From positions 62,172 through 126,171 of the forward strand of contig NZ_AQWP01000003.1 of NCBI RefSeq assembly GCF_000375585.1: a DNA stretch of 64,000 nucleotides, in the 5' to 3' direction. Shown here piece by piece: positions 42,290-52,178 of this stretch. This DNA comes from Sinorhizobium meliloti 4H41. Its GTDB lineage: Bacteria > Pseudomonadota > Alphaproteobacteria > Rhizobiales > Rhizobiaceae. The first letter of the stretch is position 1. Each line of letters starts with the position of its first letter. The notes beneath the pieces were generated by a model. That model did not search any database and had not been told where the DNA came from. It worked only from the letters and a program-made list of their open reading frames with translations. The translations under genes were made by a program, and so were the position numbers.

Positions 42290-43147
42290 ATGGAAAAATT
42301 TCCGCACCCTCCCTTTCCCCGCCAAACCCAGGATATGCCCGGCACCACCGATCGGATGCAGCCGCTGCCGGATCACGGGGAAAACTCCTACCAGGGTTCC
42401 GGACGCCTGAAGGACAAGAGAGCCATCATCACCGGCGGGGACAGCGGCATCGGCAGGGCCGTGGCGATCGCCTATGCGCGCGAGGGAGCGGACGTTCTCA
42501 TCAGCTATCTGAGCGAACATGACGACGCGATGGCCACCAAGGCTCTGGTGGAGGAAGCCGGCCGCAAGGCCGTGCTTGCCGCCGGCGACATTCAGTCGTC
42601 CGACCATTGCCGCAGGATCGTCGAAACGGCCGTTCGGGAGCTCGGCGGCATCGACATCCTCGTCAACAATGCGGCCCATCAGGCGACCTTCAAGAACATC
42701 GAGGACATCAGCGACGAGGAATGGGAGCTGACATTCCGCGTCAACATGCACGCGATGTTCTATCTGACCAAGGCAGCGGTGCCGCACATGAAGAAGGGCA
42801 GCGCCATCATCAACACCGCCTCCATCAATGCCGATGCTCCCAATCCGATCCTGCTCGCCTATGCGACCACCAAGGGCGCGATTCACAATTTCAGTGCCGG
42901 TCTCGCTCAGATGCTGGCCGAGCGGGGGATAAGGGTGAACGTCGTGGCTCCGGGACCGATCTGGACGCCGCTTATTCCCTCCACCATGCCCGAGGATACG
43001 GTCACGAATTTCGGCAAGCAGGTGCCGATGAAGCGTCCGGGGCAGCCCGTGGAGCTCGCCTCGGCCTATGTCATGCTCGCAGACCCCATGTCGAGCTACG
43101 TGTCCGGTGCGACGATCGCCGTGACCGGCGGCAAGCCGTTCCTCTGA
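42290..43147 (+). CDS. SDR-family oxidoreductase of the general-stress (YhdF/YghA-like) type
   Basis: A 285-residue short-chain dehydrogenase with an N-terminal extension (PHPPFPRQTQDMPGTTDRMQ) typical of the YghA/GSP39 group. Motifs: AIITGGDSGIGRAVAIAYAR, LVNNAAHQ, and YATTKGA for YxxxK. Members are induced by general stress; substrates are uncertain. The ATG follows AAGGAG. The open frame further up is not conserved and would begin within the predicted promoter. Confidence 0.9.
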   Translation: MEKFPHPPFPRQTQDMPGTTDRMQPLPDHGENSYQGSGRLKDKRAIITGGDSGIGRAVAIAYAREGADVLISYLSEHDDAMATKALVEEAGRKAVLAAGDIQSSDHCRRIVETAVRELGGIDILVNNAAHQATFKNIEDISDEEWELTFRVNMHAMFYLTKAAVPHMKKGSAIINTASINADAPNPILLAYATTKGAIHNFSAGLAQMLAERGIRVNVVAPGPIWTPLIPSTMPEDTVTNFGKQVPMKRPGQPVELASAYVMLADPMSSYVSGATIAVTGGKPFL

Positions 43148-43187
43148 GCGGCCGGCGGTCGGCGAACGGCTCGTCGATCGCACCCGA

Positions 43188-43205
43188 ATGAAATGTACAT
43201 TTCAT
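43188..43205. promoter_or_regulatory. Perfect 18-base palindrome, operator candidate
   Basis: ATGAAATGTACATTTCAT is a perfect palindrome 68 bases before the sugar-binding-protein start, a usual place for a repressor site. Perfect symmetry over 18 bases makes chance unlikely. The regulator is not encoded next to it. Confidence 0.6.
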
Positions 43206-43272
43206 CTTGATTTTATTCAGAATTCGTATTCCATTTCCTCCCGGCTTCACAGTCGCCGAGAGAGGTACTTTC

Positions 43273-44202
43273 ATGAAACGCATATTGTCCGCTGCCGTAC
43301 TGGCTCTCTTCGCCAGCGCGGCCAACGCCGAAAACATCGGCATCACCATCGCCCGCTCCGACAGCGCATTCCTGACCATCCTGCGCGACGGCATGCAGGA
43401 CCAGGCCGCCAAGCTCGACGGCGTCACCGTCCAGGTCGAGGATGCGCAGAACGATCCGAGCCGGCAGCTCGACCAGGTGCAGAACTTCGTCTCCTCCGGC
43501 GTCGACGCGATCATCGTCATCGCCGTCGACGGGGACAGCACACCTGCGCTGACCAAGATGGCGAGCGATGCGGGCATCCCGATCGTCTACGCGAACCACC
43601 CGCCGGCCGATGTCGACAAGCTACCCGACACGGCTGCCTTCGTCGGCTCCAACGAGGTCGATTCCGGCACGCTGGAAACGAAGGAAGTGTGCCGGCTGCT
43701 CGGTGGCAAGGGCGCGGCCTATGTCCTCATGGGACCGCTCAACAATCACTCCTCGCTCGTCCGGACGAAGGACATCCATGACGTGATCGCCACGGACGAG
43801 TGCAAGGGCATGAGCGTCATCGAGGAGCAGAGCGCCAATTGGGATCGTCTCGAAGCCGCCAACATCATGACCAACTGGCTTTCGACCGGACGGGAATTCG
43901 ATGCCGTGATCGCCAATAACGACGAGATGGCCATCGGCGCTATCCAGGCCATGAAGGCGGCGGGCGTCGACATGTCCAAGGTCGTCGTAGGCGGCATCGA
44001 CGCAACGCCGGACGGCCTGGCCGCCATGGCCGCGGGCGATCTGGACGTCACCGTCTTTCAGAATGCGATCGCCCAAGGGACTGCCGCCATGGACGCCGCC
44101 GTCGCCCTTTCGCGCGGCCAGAAGACCGAACGGCAGATCTGGGTTCCCTTCGAACTGGTGACGCCGCAGAACATGCAGGACTACGCCACGGCCAACCAGT
44201 AG
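43273..44202 (+). CDS. Periplasmic sugar-type substrate-binding protein, RbsB-like, without transporter genes
   Basis: A 309-residue type I periplasmic receptor. Signal peptide MKRILSAAVLALFASAANAE; then the family-typical IGITIARSDSAFLTILRDGM, VSSGVDAIIVIAVDGDSTPA, IVYANHPP, AVIANNDEMAIGAIQAMKAA and VVGGIDATPDGLAAMAAGDL. Such proteins bind ribose, inositol, rhizopine-like compounds or autoinducer-2. No ATPase or permease gene follows, so it must serve a distant ABC transporter or chemoreceptor. The ATG follows GAGAGG. Confidence 0.9.
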   Translation: MKRILSAAVLALFASAANAENIGITIARSDSAFLTILRDGMQDQAAKLDGVTVQVEDAQNDPSRQLDQVQNFVSSGVDAIIVIAVDGDSTPALTKMASDAGIPIVYANHPPADVDKLPDTAAFVGSNEVDSGTLETKEVCRLLGGKGAAYVLMGPLNNHSSLVRTKDIHDVIATDECKGMSVIEEQSANWDRLEAANIMTNWLSTGREFDAVIANNDEMAIGAIQAMKAAGVDMSKVVVGGIDATPDGLAAMAAGDLDVTVFQNAIAQGTAAMDAAVALSRGQKTERQIWVPFELVTPQNMQDYATANQ

Positions 44203-44237
44203 GCCCTGGTTTCCAGGACCTCATCCAGTCCTCGTCC

Positions 44238-44282
44238 GCCGGCCGCTTTTCCCTCGCACCGCCTGCAGGGAAAGCGGCCGGC
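44238..44282 (+). terminator. Stem-loop terminator after the sugar-binding protein
   Basis: GCCGGCCGCTTTTCCCT (44238-44254) pairs with AGGGAAAGCGGCCGGC (44267-44282), with one bulged base. It starts 36 bases after the stop. There is no T tract. The 309-base gap 44203-44511 otherwise holds the inverted repeat at 44366. Confidence 0.6.
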
Positions 44283-44365
44283 AGGTCGGGACGACTGTTT
44301 CGCCCGGCCTCGTCGCACCGTTTGACAGCGACGAGATTCACTTCGGGGAAAACCGGCAACCATTC

Positions 44366-44380
44366 GTGAATTTCATTCAC
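44366..44380. promoter_or_regulatory. Inverted repeat upstream of the MFS gene
   Basis: GTGAAT faces ATTCAC across three bases, about 130 bases before the MFS start. It resembles a small repressor site; the regulator is unknown. Confidence 0.4.
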
Positions 44381-44511
44381 AGGCATTGCGACTGGCGAGG
44401 TGCTTCTCGCGGCCGGTCGGCTGCAGCATATTGCACTGCGAAACGTCAACCATCGCCAACGTCTTCGAGTCCCGCTTCGCGACCGCGAATGGCGGGCGGA
44501 AAGGATTTGCC

Positions 44512-45705
44512 ATGCCTTTGGCCATCTTCGCATTGACGATCGCGGCCTATGCGATCGGAACCACCGAATTCGTGATCGTCGGTCTGCTGCCGACGGTCGC
44601 CACCGACCTCGCAATTACGCTGCCGCTTGCCGGCCTCATCGTCAGTGTCTACGCGCTCGGCGTCACCTTCGGCGCGCCAGTCCTGACGGCGCTGACCGGG
44701 CGGATCGAACGCAAGCCGCTGCTTCTCGGGCTGATGGCGCTCTTCATTGCCGGGAATACGGCCGCGGCGCTCTCGCCGAACTACGAAGTGCTGCTCGTCG
44801 CACGGGTGCTTTCGGCCTTCGCCCACGGCGTCTTCTTCTCGGTCGGCTCGACGATCGCCGCCGATCTGGTACCGGAGAACCGCCGCGCTTCCGCGATAGC
44901 CATGATGTTCATGGGACTGACGGTCGCGATCGTCACCGGCGTCCCTATCGGCACCTATGTCGGCCAAATCTTCGGGTGGCGGGCGACGTTCTGGGGCGTT
45001 GCGGCGCTCGGTGTCGTCGCCTTTGCCGGCATCGCCGCCCTCCTTCCGGGCACGCTCACCAAAGCCGCGCCGGCGAGCCTTCTCGATCAAGTGCGGGTGC
45101 TCGGTTCCGGCCGTCTGCTCATCGTCTTCGCCATGACCGCGCTCGGCTATGGCGGCACCTTCGTCGCCTTCACCTTCCTGGCGCCGATCCTGCAAGAGGT
45201 CACCGGCTTTTCCGAACGGAGCGTCAGCCTGATCCTCGTGCTTTACGGCGTCGCCATTGCCATCGGCAACATCGCCGGCGGGCGGATCGCCAACACCAAT
45301 CCGGTCAAAGCGCTCGTCGGGCTCTTCCTGCTGCAGGCGCTGGTGCTGGTGATCTTCTCGTTCACCGCCATCTCGCCGGTGCTGACGCTCGTGACGCTCG
45401 CCGCGCTCGGCTTCCTGTCCTTCGCAAACGTACCGGGTCTGCAGCTCTACGTGGTTCAGCTTGCCAAGGAGCACCGGCCCGGTGCCGTCGACGTCGCCTC
45501 GGCGCTGAACATCGCCGCCTTCAATCTGGGTATCGCGCTCGGCGCGTGGCTCGGCGGCTTGGTGGTCGCCTCTCCGCTCGGCCTCGCCGCCACGCCATGG
45601 GTCGGTGCCATTCTCGTTTCGGGCGCACTCCTGCTCACGCTCTGGAGCGGCGTTCTCGACCGCCGCGAAACGGTGTGCGGCGAGCCCGCCACCGTCACCG
45701 GCTGA
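44512..45705 (+). CDS. MFS efflux transporter, AraJ/YdhP-like
   Basis: A 397-residue major facilitator protein with twelve predicted helices. The DHA1 signatures are present: AYAIGTTEFVIVGLLPTVAT at the first helix, ALTGRIERKPLLLGLMAL at loop 2-3 and VTGVPIGTYVGQIFGWRATF at the motif C region. Relatives export sugars or drugs. The ATG at 44512 follows GGAAAGG; the frame before it is not conserved. It stands alone with a terminator after it. Confidence 0.88.
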   Translation: MPLAIFALTIAAYAIGTTEFVIVGLLPTVATDLAITLPLAGLIVSVYALGVTFGAPVLTALTGRIERKPLLLGLMALFIAGNTAAALSPNYEVLLVARVLSAFAHGVFFSVGSTIAADLVPENRRASAIAMMFMGLTVAIVTGVPIGTYVGQIFGWRATFWGVAALGVVAFAGIAALLPGTLTKAAPASLLDQVRVLGSGRLLIVFAMTALGYGGTFVAFTFLAPILQEVTGFSERSVSLILVLYGVAIAIGNIAGGRIANTNPVKALVGLFLLQALVLVIFSFTAISPVLTLVTLAALGFLSFANVPGLQLYVVQLAKEHRPGAVDVASALNIAAFNLGIALGAWLGGLVVASPLGLAATPWVGAILVSGALLLTLWSGVLDRRETVCGEPATVTG

Positions 45706-45720
45706 GATTTGCGAAACATC

Positions 45721-45747
45721 GCGCTGCCGCCGGAATTGCGGCAGCGC
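45721..45747 (+). terminator. Stem-loop terminator after the MFS gene
   Basis: GCGCTGCCGC and GCGGCAGCGC pair perfectly across seven bases, 16 bases after the stop. No T tract. Confidence 0.6.
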
Positions 45748-45922
45748 ACAATTCATCATTGCATCGGCAGCAGCCGGTCCGTATAAAGCCGGTACTCACC
45801 CCGGACCCGGTGAAACCCCGGGTGGCTCTTCTGGCCGCCGATCCGCCAGACAACGCAACAGCATCAAACCATGACGAGCCGGCCTCCCGCCGGCCTGGTG
45901 CGCTACTCTTGCGAAGAAAATC

Positions 45923-47410
45923 ATGAAACTGACACTTGCCAGCTATAAACGCGAATGGTTCTCCAATATCCGCGCCGACGTCCTATCGGGCATCGTCGTG
46001 GCGCTTGCACTGATCCCGGAGGCCATCGGCTTCTCGGTCATCGCCGGCGTCGATCCGAAGGTCGGCCTCTTCGCCTCCTTCGCCATCGCCTGCGTCTCCG
46101 CCTTTACCGGCGGCCGCCCGGGGATGATCTCGGCGGCAACGGCCGCCACCGCCGTCCTGATGGTGACTCTCGTCAGGGATCACGGCCTCCAATATCTCTT
46201 TGCCGCCACCCTGCTGATGGGGCTCATCCAGATCGCCGCCGGCTTCCTGAAGCTCGGCCGGGTGATGCGCTTCGTCTCCCGTTCGGTCATCACCGGCTTC
46301 GTCAATGCGCTTGCGATTCTGATCTTCATGGCGCAGCTTCCGGAACTCATCGGCGTGCCGCACGTGACCTATGCGATGATCGCGGCGGGGCTCGCGATCA
46401 TTTACCTGTTTCCTTACGTCACCAGGGCGGTTCCCTCGCCGCTCGTCGCCATCGCCGTTCTGACCGCGGTGGCCGTATGGACCGGCATGGACATTCGCAC
46501 GGTCGGCGATCTCGGCGAACTGCCGTCGAGCCTGCCGATCTTCGCGCTGCCGCAGGTGCCGCTCACCTTCGAGACGCTGCAGATCATCTTCCCCTATTCC
46601 GTGGCGCTTGCGGCCGTCGGGCTGCTCGAATCCCTTCTGACCGCTCAGATCGTCGACGACATGACGGACACGACGAGCAACAAGAGCCAGGAATGCATCG
46701 GCCAGGGCGCCAGCAACATCGCCTCCGGTCTCATAGGCGGGATGGGCGGCTGCGCCATGATCGGCCAGTCGGTGATCAACGTGACCTCCGGCGGGCGCGG
46801 GCGGCTCTCGACCTTCGTCGCCGGCGCCTTCCTTCTCTTCCTGATACTCGTCCTCGACGACCTCGTCCGCATCATTCCGATGGCCGCACTCGTGGCTGTC
46901 ATGATCATGGTCTCGGTCGGCACCTTCTCGTGGCGCTCCATCCTCGACCTGCGCCGCAATCCCCTGCCCTCCTCCGTGGTGATGCTGGCAACCGTCGTCA
47001 CCACGGTCGGCACCCATGATCTCGCAAAGGGCGTTCTGGTCGGGGTGCTTCTGTCGGGGGTGTTCTTCGCCGGAAAGGTCGCCCGCCTCTTCCATGTCCG
47101 CTCGATGCTCGACGAGAACGGCACGGTGCGCACCTACCATGTCGACGGCCAGATCTTCTTCGCCTCGACCGAGGGATTCATCGGCGCCTTCGACTTCGCC
47201 GAGCCGTTGGAAAAGGTCGTCATCGACGTCGGCGAGGCGCATCTGTGGGACATCACCGCAGTCGGCGCACTGGACAAGGTGGTGCTTAAATATCGCCGCC
47301 ACGGCGTAACCGTCGAGGTGATCGGCCTCAACGAGGCGAGCGCTCATATGCTCGACCGCTTCGCCGTGCACGACAAGAGCGAAGGCGCGGCGCTCACCGC
47401 AACACATTGA
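45923..47410 (+). CDS. SulP-family anion transporter with STAS domain
   Basis: A 495-residue inner-membrane transporter. It begins with the SulP start region ([40 protein letters not shown]), has about ten to twelve helices, and ends with a cytoplasmic STAS domain from about residue 395 ([20 protein letters not shown], then [20 protein letters not shown]). SulP proteins move sulfate, bicarbonate or dicarboxylates. It is shorter than eukaryotic members and typical for bacteria. It stands alone and ends in a hairpin terminator. Confidence 0.92.
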   Translation: MKLTLASYKREWFSNIRADVLSGIVVALALIPEAIGFSVIAGVDPKVGLFASFAIACVSAFTGGRPGMISAATAATAVLMVTLVRDHGLQYLFAATLLMGLIQIAAGFLKLGRVMRFVSRSVITGFVNALAILIFMAQLPELIGVPHVTYAMIAAGLAIIYLFPYVTRAVPSPLVAIAVLTAVAVWTGMDIRTVGDLGELPSSLPIFALPQVPLTFETLQIIFPYSVALAAVGLLESLLTAQIVDDMTDTTSNKSQECIGQGASNIASGLIGGMGGCAMIGQSVINVTSGGRGRLSTFVAGAFLLFLILVLDDLVRIIPMAALVAVMIMVSVGTFSWRSILDLRRNPLPSSVVMLATVVTTVGTHDLAKGVLVGVLLSGVFFAGKVARLFHVRSMLDENGTVRTYHVDGQIFFASTEGFIGAFDFAEPLEKVVIDVGEAHLWDITAVGALDKVVLKYRRHGVTVEVIGLNEASAHMLDRFAVHDKSEGAALTATH

Positions 47411-47415
47411 ATTCA

Positions 47416-47453
47416 CGAGACCCCGGGTCGGATAGGATCAGCCCGGGGTCTCG
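47416..47453 (+). terminator. Stem-loop terminator after the SulP gene
   Basis: CGAGACCCCGGG pairs perfectly with CCCGGGGTCTCG across 14 bases, starting six bases after the stop. Confidence 0.65.
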
Positions 47454-47553
47454 TCCACAGGGACACGGGTTGCCCTGCCGGCGAGCACGGCCGCCTGCGG
47501 CTTTTCATCTAAAGTCAGACGGAACTAAACCGAAAATACCCTGCGGCTCACGA

Positions 47554-48318
47554 CTACAGCAGGCTACCGCCGAGACACTCCCGCAGGTTCTCTACTATCT
47601 CCGCGATCCAGACGTCGTTCATCAGTTCCAGCGGCGCATTGAATGAAACCGCAACATTCACTTCGTATTGGCCACGTCGCGGGACCGGTAGGCCGATGCC
47701 GCCCTCGCCGGGCAGATAATAGCCCATATTGACCGCATAGCCGCGATCGCGCGCCTCGCTTACAAGTTTCGTCACGACACCGGCATCGACGTGTCGCAGC
47801 GCCGGGTGCGTTGCATAGCGCTCGGAATTCGCTTCGATGATCTGTGCCGCATTGTCCTCCGGCAGCATGGAAAGCAAGGCCACGCTTCCCGCGGCAACGC
47901 CCATGGGCACGCGCGCGCCCACGCCCATCGTGAACTGCCTGCGCGTGGATCGGCTGACCATTTCGGCGCAAACGGCATCCACGCCTGCCTGCACCATCAG
48001 ATAGACGGTGAACCCGGTGCGCCGCGCGAATTCGGTCATGCCGGGCCGGATCAGTTGAATCTGGGACTCCAGCCGCTCCTGCCGTTTGGCGAGCATTTGG
48101 ATTGCCGGGCCCAGCCGGTAGTGCCCGTAGCGCCCCGCCGCCTCGGCAAAACCTTTCTGCAGCAGCGCGGCCACACTGCGGTGGGCGGCCGACTTCGCGC
48201 TCCCCGTCCTTCGGGCGATTTCGGCGAGACTCAATCCGTCCGGCCCTGCGTCCCCGAGGACGATCAGTATCTCCAATGCCCTCTCTGCGTTGAGGGAGGA
48301 GCCGACGCTTCCAGACAT
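47554..48318 (-). CDS. IclR-family transcriptional regulator
   Basis: A 254-residue regulator with an N-terminal winged helix (LSLAEIARRTGSAKSAAHRS) and the IclR effector domain (GVDAVCAEMVSRSTRRQFTM, VPMGVAAGSVALLSMLPEDN and GEGGIGLPVPRRGQYEVNVA). It is divergent from the ABC importer operon at 48562. IclR proteins usually control the neighbouring catabolic operon, acting at a short palindrome in the shared gap, as found at 48337. Start ATG 48318. Confidence 0.92.
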   Translation of the reverse strand: MSGSVGSSLNAERALEILIVLGDAGPDGLSLAEIARRTGSAKSAAHRSVAALLQKGFAEAAGRYGHYRLGPAIQMLAKRQERLESQIQLIRPGMTEFARRTGFTVYLMVQAGVDAVCAEMVSRSTRRQFTMGVGARVPMGVAAGSVALLSMLPEDNAAQIIEANSERYATHPALRHVDAGVVTKLVSEARDRGYAVNMGYYLPGEGGIGLPVPRRGQYEVNVAVSFNAPLELMNDVWIAEIVENLRECLGGSLL

Positions 48319-48336
48319 AATGCCACCTACGTTATA

Positions 48337-48351
48337 TTCCTATAATCGGAA
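48337..48351. promoter_or_regulatory. IclR operator candidate
   Basis: TTCC and GGAA face each other across seven bases within TATATTCCTATAATCGGAAC. It lies 18 bases before the IclR start in the gap shared with the ABC operon, where autoregulatory IclR sites normally lie. Confidence 0.5.
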
Positions 48352-48561
48352 CAATATAGGCGTTTTCGTATCGATTAAAGGAATTTGTTGACATGGTGGA
48401 CGATTGCCAGCATCGTGATCACCAAGGAAACGGAGTTTTCCGGACAGGAGAGGAGGCTGTCGCTCACCGGTTTCCTGCGCCCGATCGTCGGCGCAGGCGT
48501 CGGCCGGGTATGCTTTGTCAGGCGCCTCCGTCCTGCCCGGGGTCTGACAAAGGGCGAGTGT

Positions 48562-49503
48562 ATGCTGCCATTTCTGATCAAGCGCCTGGGGTTCGCGATC
48601 CTGACCCTGTTCAGCGTGCTTACCCTGGTTTTTCTGATCGTGAGGGTTCTGCCGGGGGACCCGGCGCTCGTCATTCTCGGAGACCAGGCGAGTCCGGCCA
48701 GCATCGCTGCCCTGCATGCCCGGCTCGGCCTCGACCAGCCCGTTCTCGTGCAATACGGCCAGTTTCTCCTGCAAGCGGTGCAGGGCGACCTCGGCAAGTC
48801 GATGGTGACCGGCCGGCCGGTTTCGGAAGAAATTCTCGCAGTTCTGCCCTATACGATGGAGCTGACTATCGCGGCACTCGCCCTCGGCGTGGTGCTGGGC
48901 GTTCCCGCCGGCGTCTGGGCTGCCGTAAGGCGCAATCGCCTCCCGGACTACCTTCTGCGTTTCATCTCACTGCTCGGCCTTTCGCTTCCGGCCTTTGTCG
49001 CGGCAATCGTACTGCTGATGGTTTTTGCGATCCAGTTCCGCTGGTTTCCCGTCATCAGCGCAGGCAGCGGTGAAACGATAGCCGACCGGCTTCGGCAAAT
49101 GGCGCTGCCTACACTGGCGCTTGCACTGATCATGATGGCCTACATCACCCGCGTGACCCGCTCGGCCATGCTGGAGGTGCTCAATCAGGATTTCGTGCGC
49201 ACGGCACGCGCCAAGGGTGCCACCCCCGCCGCCGTGATCTGGAGGCATGCTCTCGGAAACTGCATGATCCCGATCACCACGGTCGTCGGGCTCTATCTCG
49301 GCATTCTGATCGGCAATTCGGTTCTGACGGAGATCGTGTTCTCGCGCCCCGGCCTGGGCAAGCTGATCCTCACGGCACTCACGCAGCGGGACTACACGCT
49401 GCTTCAAGGCATGATCGTCATCTACACGCTGATGGTCGTCGTCGTGAACCTGCTGACCGACCTGACCTATGGCTTTCTCGATCCGAGGGTGCAGTACAAA
49501 TGA
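48562..49503 (+). CDS. ABC transporter permease, DppB type
   Basis: A 313-residue DppB/OppB-family permease: first helix near 9-29, then FLIVRVLPGDPALVILGDQA, RLGLDQPVLVQYGQFLLQAV, the docking loop TARAKGATPAAVIWRHALGN, and the end LTYGFLDPRVQY. The ATG follows AAAGGG. It opens the operon that also encodes a DppC-type permease, a fused ATPase, an MmgE/PrpD protein and a binding protein. The IclR gene diverges from it. Confidence 0.93.
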   Translation: MLPFLIKRLGFAILTLFSVLTLVFLIVRVLPGDPALVILGDQASPASIAALHARLGLDQPVLVQYGQFLLQAVQGDLGKSMVTGRPVSEEILAVLPYTMELTIAALALGVVLGVPAGVWAAVRRNRLPDYLLRFISLLGLSLPAFVAAIVLLMVFAIQFRWFPVISAGSGETIADRLRQMALPTLALALIMMAYITRVTRSAMLEVLNQDFVRTARAKGATPAAVIWRHALGNCMIPITTVVGLYLGILIGNSVLTEIVFSRPGLGKLILTALTQRDYTLLQGMIVIYTLMVVVVNLLTDLTYGFLDPRVQYK

Positions 49504-50381
49504 CCGACGCCACCGTTACACCCTCACGGCCGATCAGCCGCAGAAGCGCCTTTCGTGATTTTGCCGCACAATTGAACGCATCGACCTGGATCGGCATGCT
49601 CATCGTTCTGGCGCTGGTCCTGGCCGCGATCTTCGCGCCGCAGCTGGCGACGCACGATCCTGCAAGTCAGAACATCATGGACCAGCTGGCCGAGCCGGGC
49701 GCAAACTTCTGGCTGGGCGCTGACCAGTTCGGTCGAGACATCTGGTCGCGGATCCTCTACGGCGCACGATACTCGCTGACCATCGGGTTCTTCGCCATCC
49801 TGACGGCGCTGATCGTCGGCACGTTGATCGGCATGATCGCCGGCTATGTCGGCGGCCGCATAGACATCGTCTTCATGCAAATCATGGATGTGGTGCTGGC
49901 TTTTCCCTCGCTCATTCTCGGCCTCGCGCTCGTGGCGTTGATGGGCGCCACGCTGACCAACATCATCATCGCGATCGCATTCACGGCAACGCCGGCTTTC
50001 GCCCGCATCGCCCGTGCCGGCGTCATTACACAGCGCGACCGCGAATATGTACAGGCGTGCCAGGCAATGGGCTTCTCGGGACCGAGAATTCTGTTTAGGC
50101 ACATCATGCCGGCGATCCTGCCGGAGGTGATGGTCATGGCCTCGCTGTGGATGGCCACTGCCGTGCGCACCGAAGCGTCTTTGGCGTTCATCGGTCTGGG
50201 GCTGGCGCCGCCGACACCGACCTGGGGCGGCATGGTGCGCGACGGGTTCGACAACATACTGAGCTCTTTCCATCTCGCACTCGTCCCCAGCTTGGCGATT
50301 CTGCTTCTGGTCCTTGCCTTCAACCTGATCGGCGATGGCCTGCGCGATGCCATCGACCCCCGCCTTAAGGATGCCTCGTGA
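49500..50381 (+). CDS. ABC transporter permease, DppC type
   Basis: A 293-residue DppC/OppC-family permease with NFWLGADQFGRDIWSRILYG after the first helix and the docking loop ACQAMGFSGPRILFRHIMPA. It overlaps the DppB-type gene by ATGA and pairs with its product in the membrane. Distinct in sequence from the permeases at 2223 and 3167. Confidence 0.93.
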   Translation: MTDATVTPSRPISRRSAFRDFAAQLNASTWIGMLIVLALVLAAIFAPQLATHDPASQNIMDQLAEPGANFWLGADQFGRDIWSRILYGARYSLTIGFFAILTALIVGTLIGMIAGYVGGRIDIVFMQIMDVVLAFPSLILGLALVALMGATLTNIIIAIAFTATPAFARIARAGVITQRDREYVQACQAMGFSGPRILFRHIMPAILPEVMVMASLWMATAVRTEASLAFIGLGLAPPTPTWGGMVRDGFDNILSSFHLALVPSLAILLLVLAFNLIGDGLRDAIDPRLKDAS

Positions 50382-52153
50382 TGGAGAAGAAGCCTGTCAT
50401 CTCGGTCCGCAATCTCAGCGTCTCCTTCGGTCGCACCACGGTTGTTCATGATCTCAGCTTCGACATCGCTGCGGGGAGCACTCTCGCGCTGGTCGGAGAA
50501 TCCGGCTCCGGAAAATCGGTTACCTCGCTTGCCATCATGCGGCTCCTGCCCGAGCGCGTCGCACGAGCCGGAGGCTCGATCACGCTTGATGATCGTGACC
50601 TCCTGACACTGGCCGAACCGGAAATGCGGCAGGTGCGCGGCGGGCGGATCAGCATGATCTTCCAGGAGCCGATGACGTCGCTGAACCCGGTCCAGCGCGT
50701 GGGCGACCAGCTCGCCGAGGTGATCCGCATCCATAGGGGGCTCAAAGGTGCGGCGTTGAAGGAAGCCGTACTGGAGATGCTGCGGAAGGTGCGTATCCCC
50801 GACCCGGAAGCGCGCATGCACCAGTACCCGCACACCTTTTCCGGCGGAATGCGGCAGCGCGTGATGATCGCCATGGCTCTCGCCTGCGATCCCGCGCTGA
50901 TCATCGCCGACGAGCCGACGACCGCACTCGACGTGACGGTTCAGGCTCAGACGCTGGCCCTGCTGAAAGACCTTCAGCGTGAGACCGGCGCTGCGGTTCT
51001 GTTCATCACGCACGACATGGGCGTCGTCGCCGAGCTGGCCGACAATGTGCTGGTCATGCGCCGGGGACGCGAAATCGAGAGCGGCACCGTCCACGAGGTC
51101 TTCTCCAATCCGAAGGACGCCTATACCCGCAGCCTGATAGAAGCCGCTCCCAGCCTCGTGGGAAAACTCAGCGAGATCAGCGTTCCTGCTCAGCCGGTGC
51201 AAGGCGTGCCGGCCTCGATCACCGGCGAAACGCCCGTACTCGACGTTACCGACCTCACCGTGCGCTTTCCCGTACGCAGTGGATTCTTCGGTCGCCTGAC
51301 GGGAATGGTTCACGCGGTCGAACGTGCATCGCTTGCCATAACGAAAGGCGAAACGCTCGGTCTGGTGGGGGAGTCCGGCTCCGGCAAGTCGACGATCGGC
51401 AAGGCCGTCATAAACCTCGCGCCGATCGGTTCCGGCGATGTGCGGGTGTGCGGGCAGCGCGTGGACTATGACGACCCGCAGAGCCTCGCCCGTATGCGGC
51501 GCGACGTGCAGATGATATTCCAGGATCCCTACGGGTCGCTCGATGCCCGGCAGACGATCGGCTCTGCGATCATGGAGCCCATGCAGGTCCATGGGCTCGC
51601 CAGGGGCGCCGAAGCCTTCGAGAAGATGCAATGGCTGATGGAGCGGGTGGGCCTCGACCCGTCGCGCGCCTCGAGCCTGCCGCACGAGTTTTCGGGCGGC
51701 CAACGGCAGCGCATCTGCATCGCGCGCTCACTGGCGATGTCGCCGAAGCTCATCATCGCCGACGAAGCGGTCTCCGCGCTCGATGTGGCGATCAAAGGCC
51801 AGATCATCGACCTGATGATCGACCTGCAGAAGGAATTCGGCGTCTCCTATCTGTTCATCAGCCACGATATGGCCGCGGTAGAACGGATCTGCGATCGGGT
51901 GGCGGTCATGTATTTCGGCGAGATCGTCGAGATCGGCAAGACCGAGGACGTTATCGGCCGGCCGGGCCACGAATATACCAGGCGCCTGCTTTCGGCCATC
52001 CCGATCACCCATCCGGACCAGCGCGGACGGCGCCCGCCCCAGGGCGTGGACGTCACCCAGCCGCGCAGTCCCATCAAGCCACTCGCATATCAGGCCCCGG
52101 CCCCCCGCTGGTCCATGGCCTCCGAAGGGCACTTCATCCGCAGTGCGACCTGA
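50378..52153 (+). CDS. ABC transporter ATP-binding protein, fused DppD-DppF type
   Basis: A 591-residue protein with two ATPase domains: Walker A GESGSGKS twice, signature SGGMRQRV and SGGQRQRI, Walker B LIIADEPTTALD and LIIADEAVSALD. It powers the dipeptide-type importer on the cytoplasmic face. Either GTG 50378 (overlapping the preceding stop as GTGA, AAGGA seven bases upstream) or the ATG at 50381 may start it. Same layout as the fused ATPase at 586. Confidence 0.93.
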   Translation: MMEKKPVISVRNLSVSFGRTTVVHDLSFDIAAGSTLALVGESGSGKSVTSLAIMRLLPERVARAGGSITLDDRDLLTLAEPEMRQVRGGRISMIFQEPMTSLNPVQRVGDQLAEVIRIHRGLKGAALKEAVLEMLRKVRIPDPEARMHQYPHTFSGGMRQRVMIAMALACDPALIIADEPTTALDVTVQAQTLALLKDLQRETGAAVLFITHDMGVVAELADNVLVMRRGREIESGTVHEVFSNPKDAYTRSLIEAAPSLVGKLSEISVPAQPVQGVPASITGETPVLDVTDLTVRFPVRSGFFGRLTGMVHAVERASLAITKGETLGLVGESGSGKSTIGKAVINLAPIGSGDVRVCGQRVDYDDPQSLARMRRDVQMIFQDPYGSLDARQTIGSAIMEPMQVHGLARGAEAFEKMQWLMERVGLDPSRASSLPHEFSGGQRQRICIARSLAMSPKLIIADEAVSALDVAIKGQIIDLMIDLQKEFGVSYLFISHDMAAVERICDRVAVMYFGEIVEIGKTEDVIGRPGHEYTRRLLSAIPITHPDQRGRRPPQGVDVTQPRSPIKPLAYQAPAPRWSMASEGHFIRSAT

Positions 52154-52178
52154 CCTCCAACGCAGAAGGACTACCGAC

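Noticed and set aside
48361-48420. TTGACA at 48388 as a sigma-70 promoter for the ABC operon
   Set aside because: No convincing -10 element at 16-18 bases, so I did not list it.
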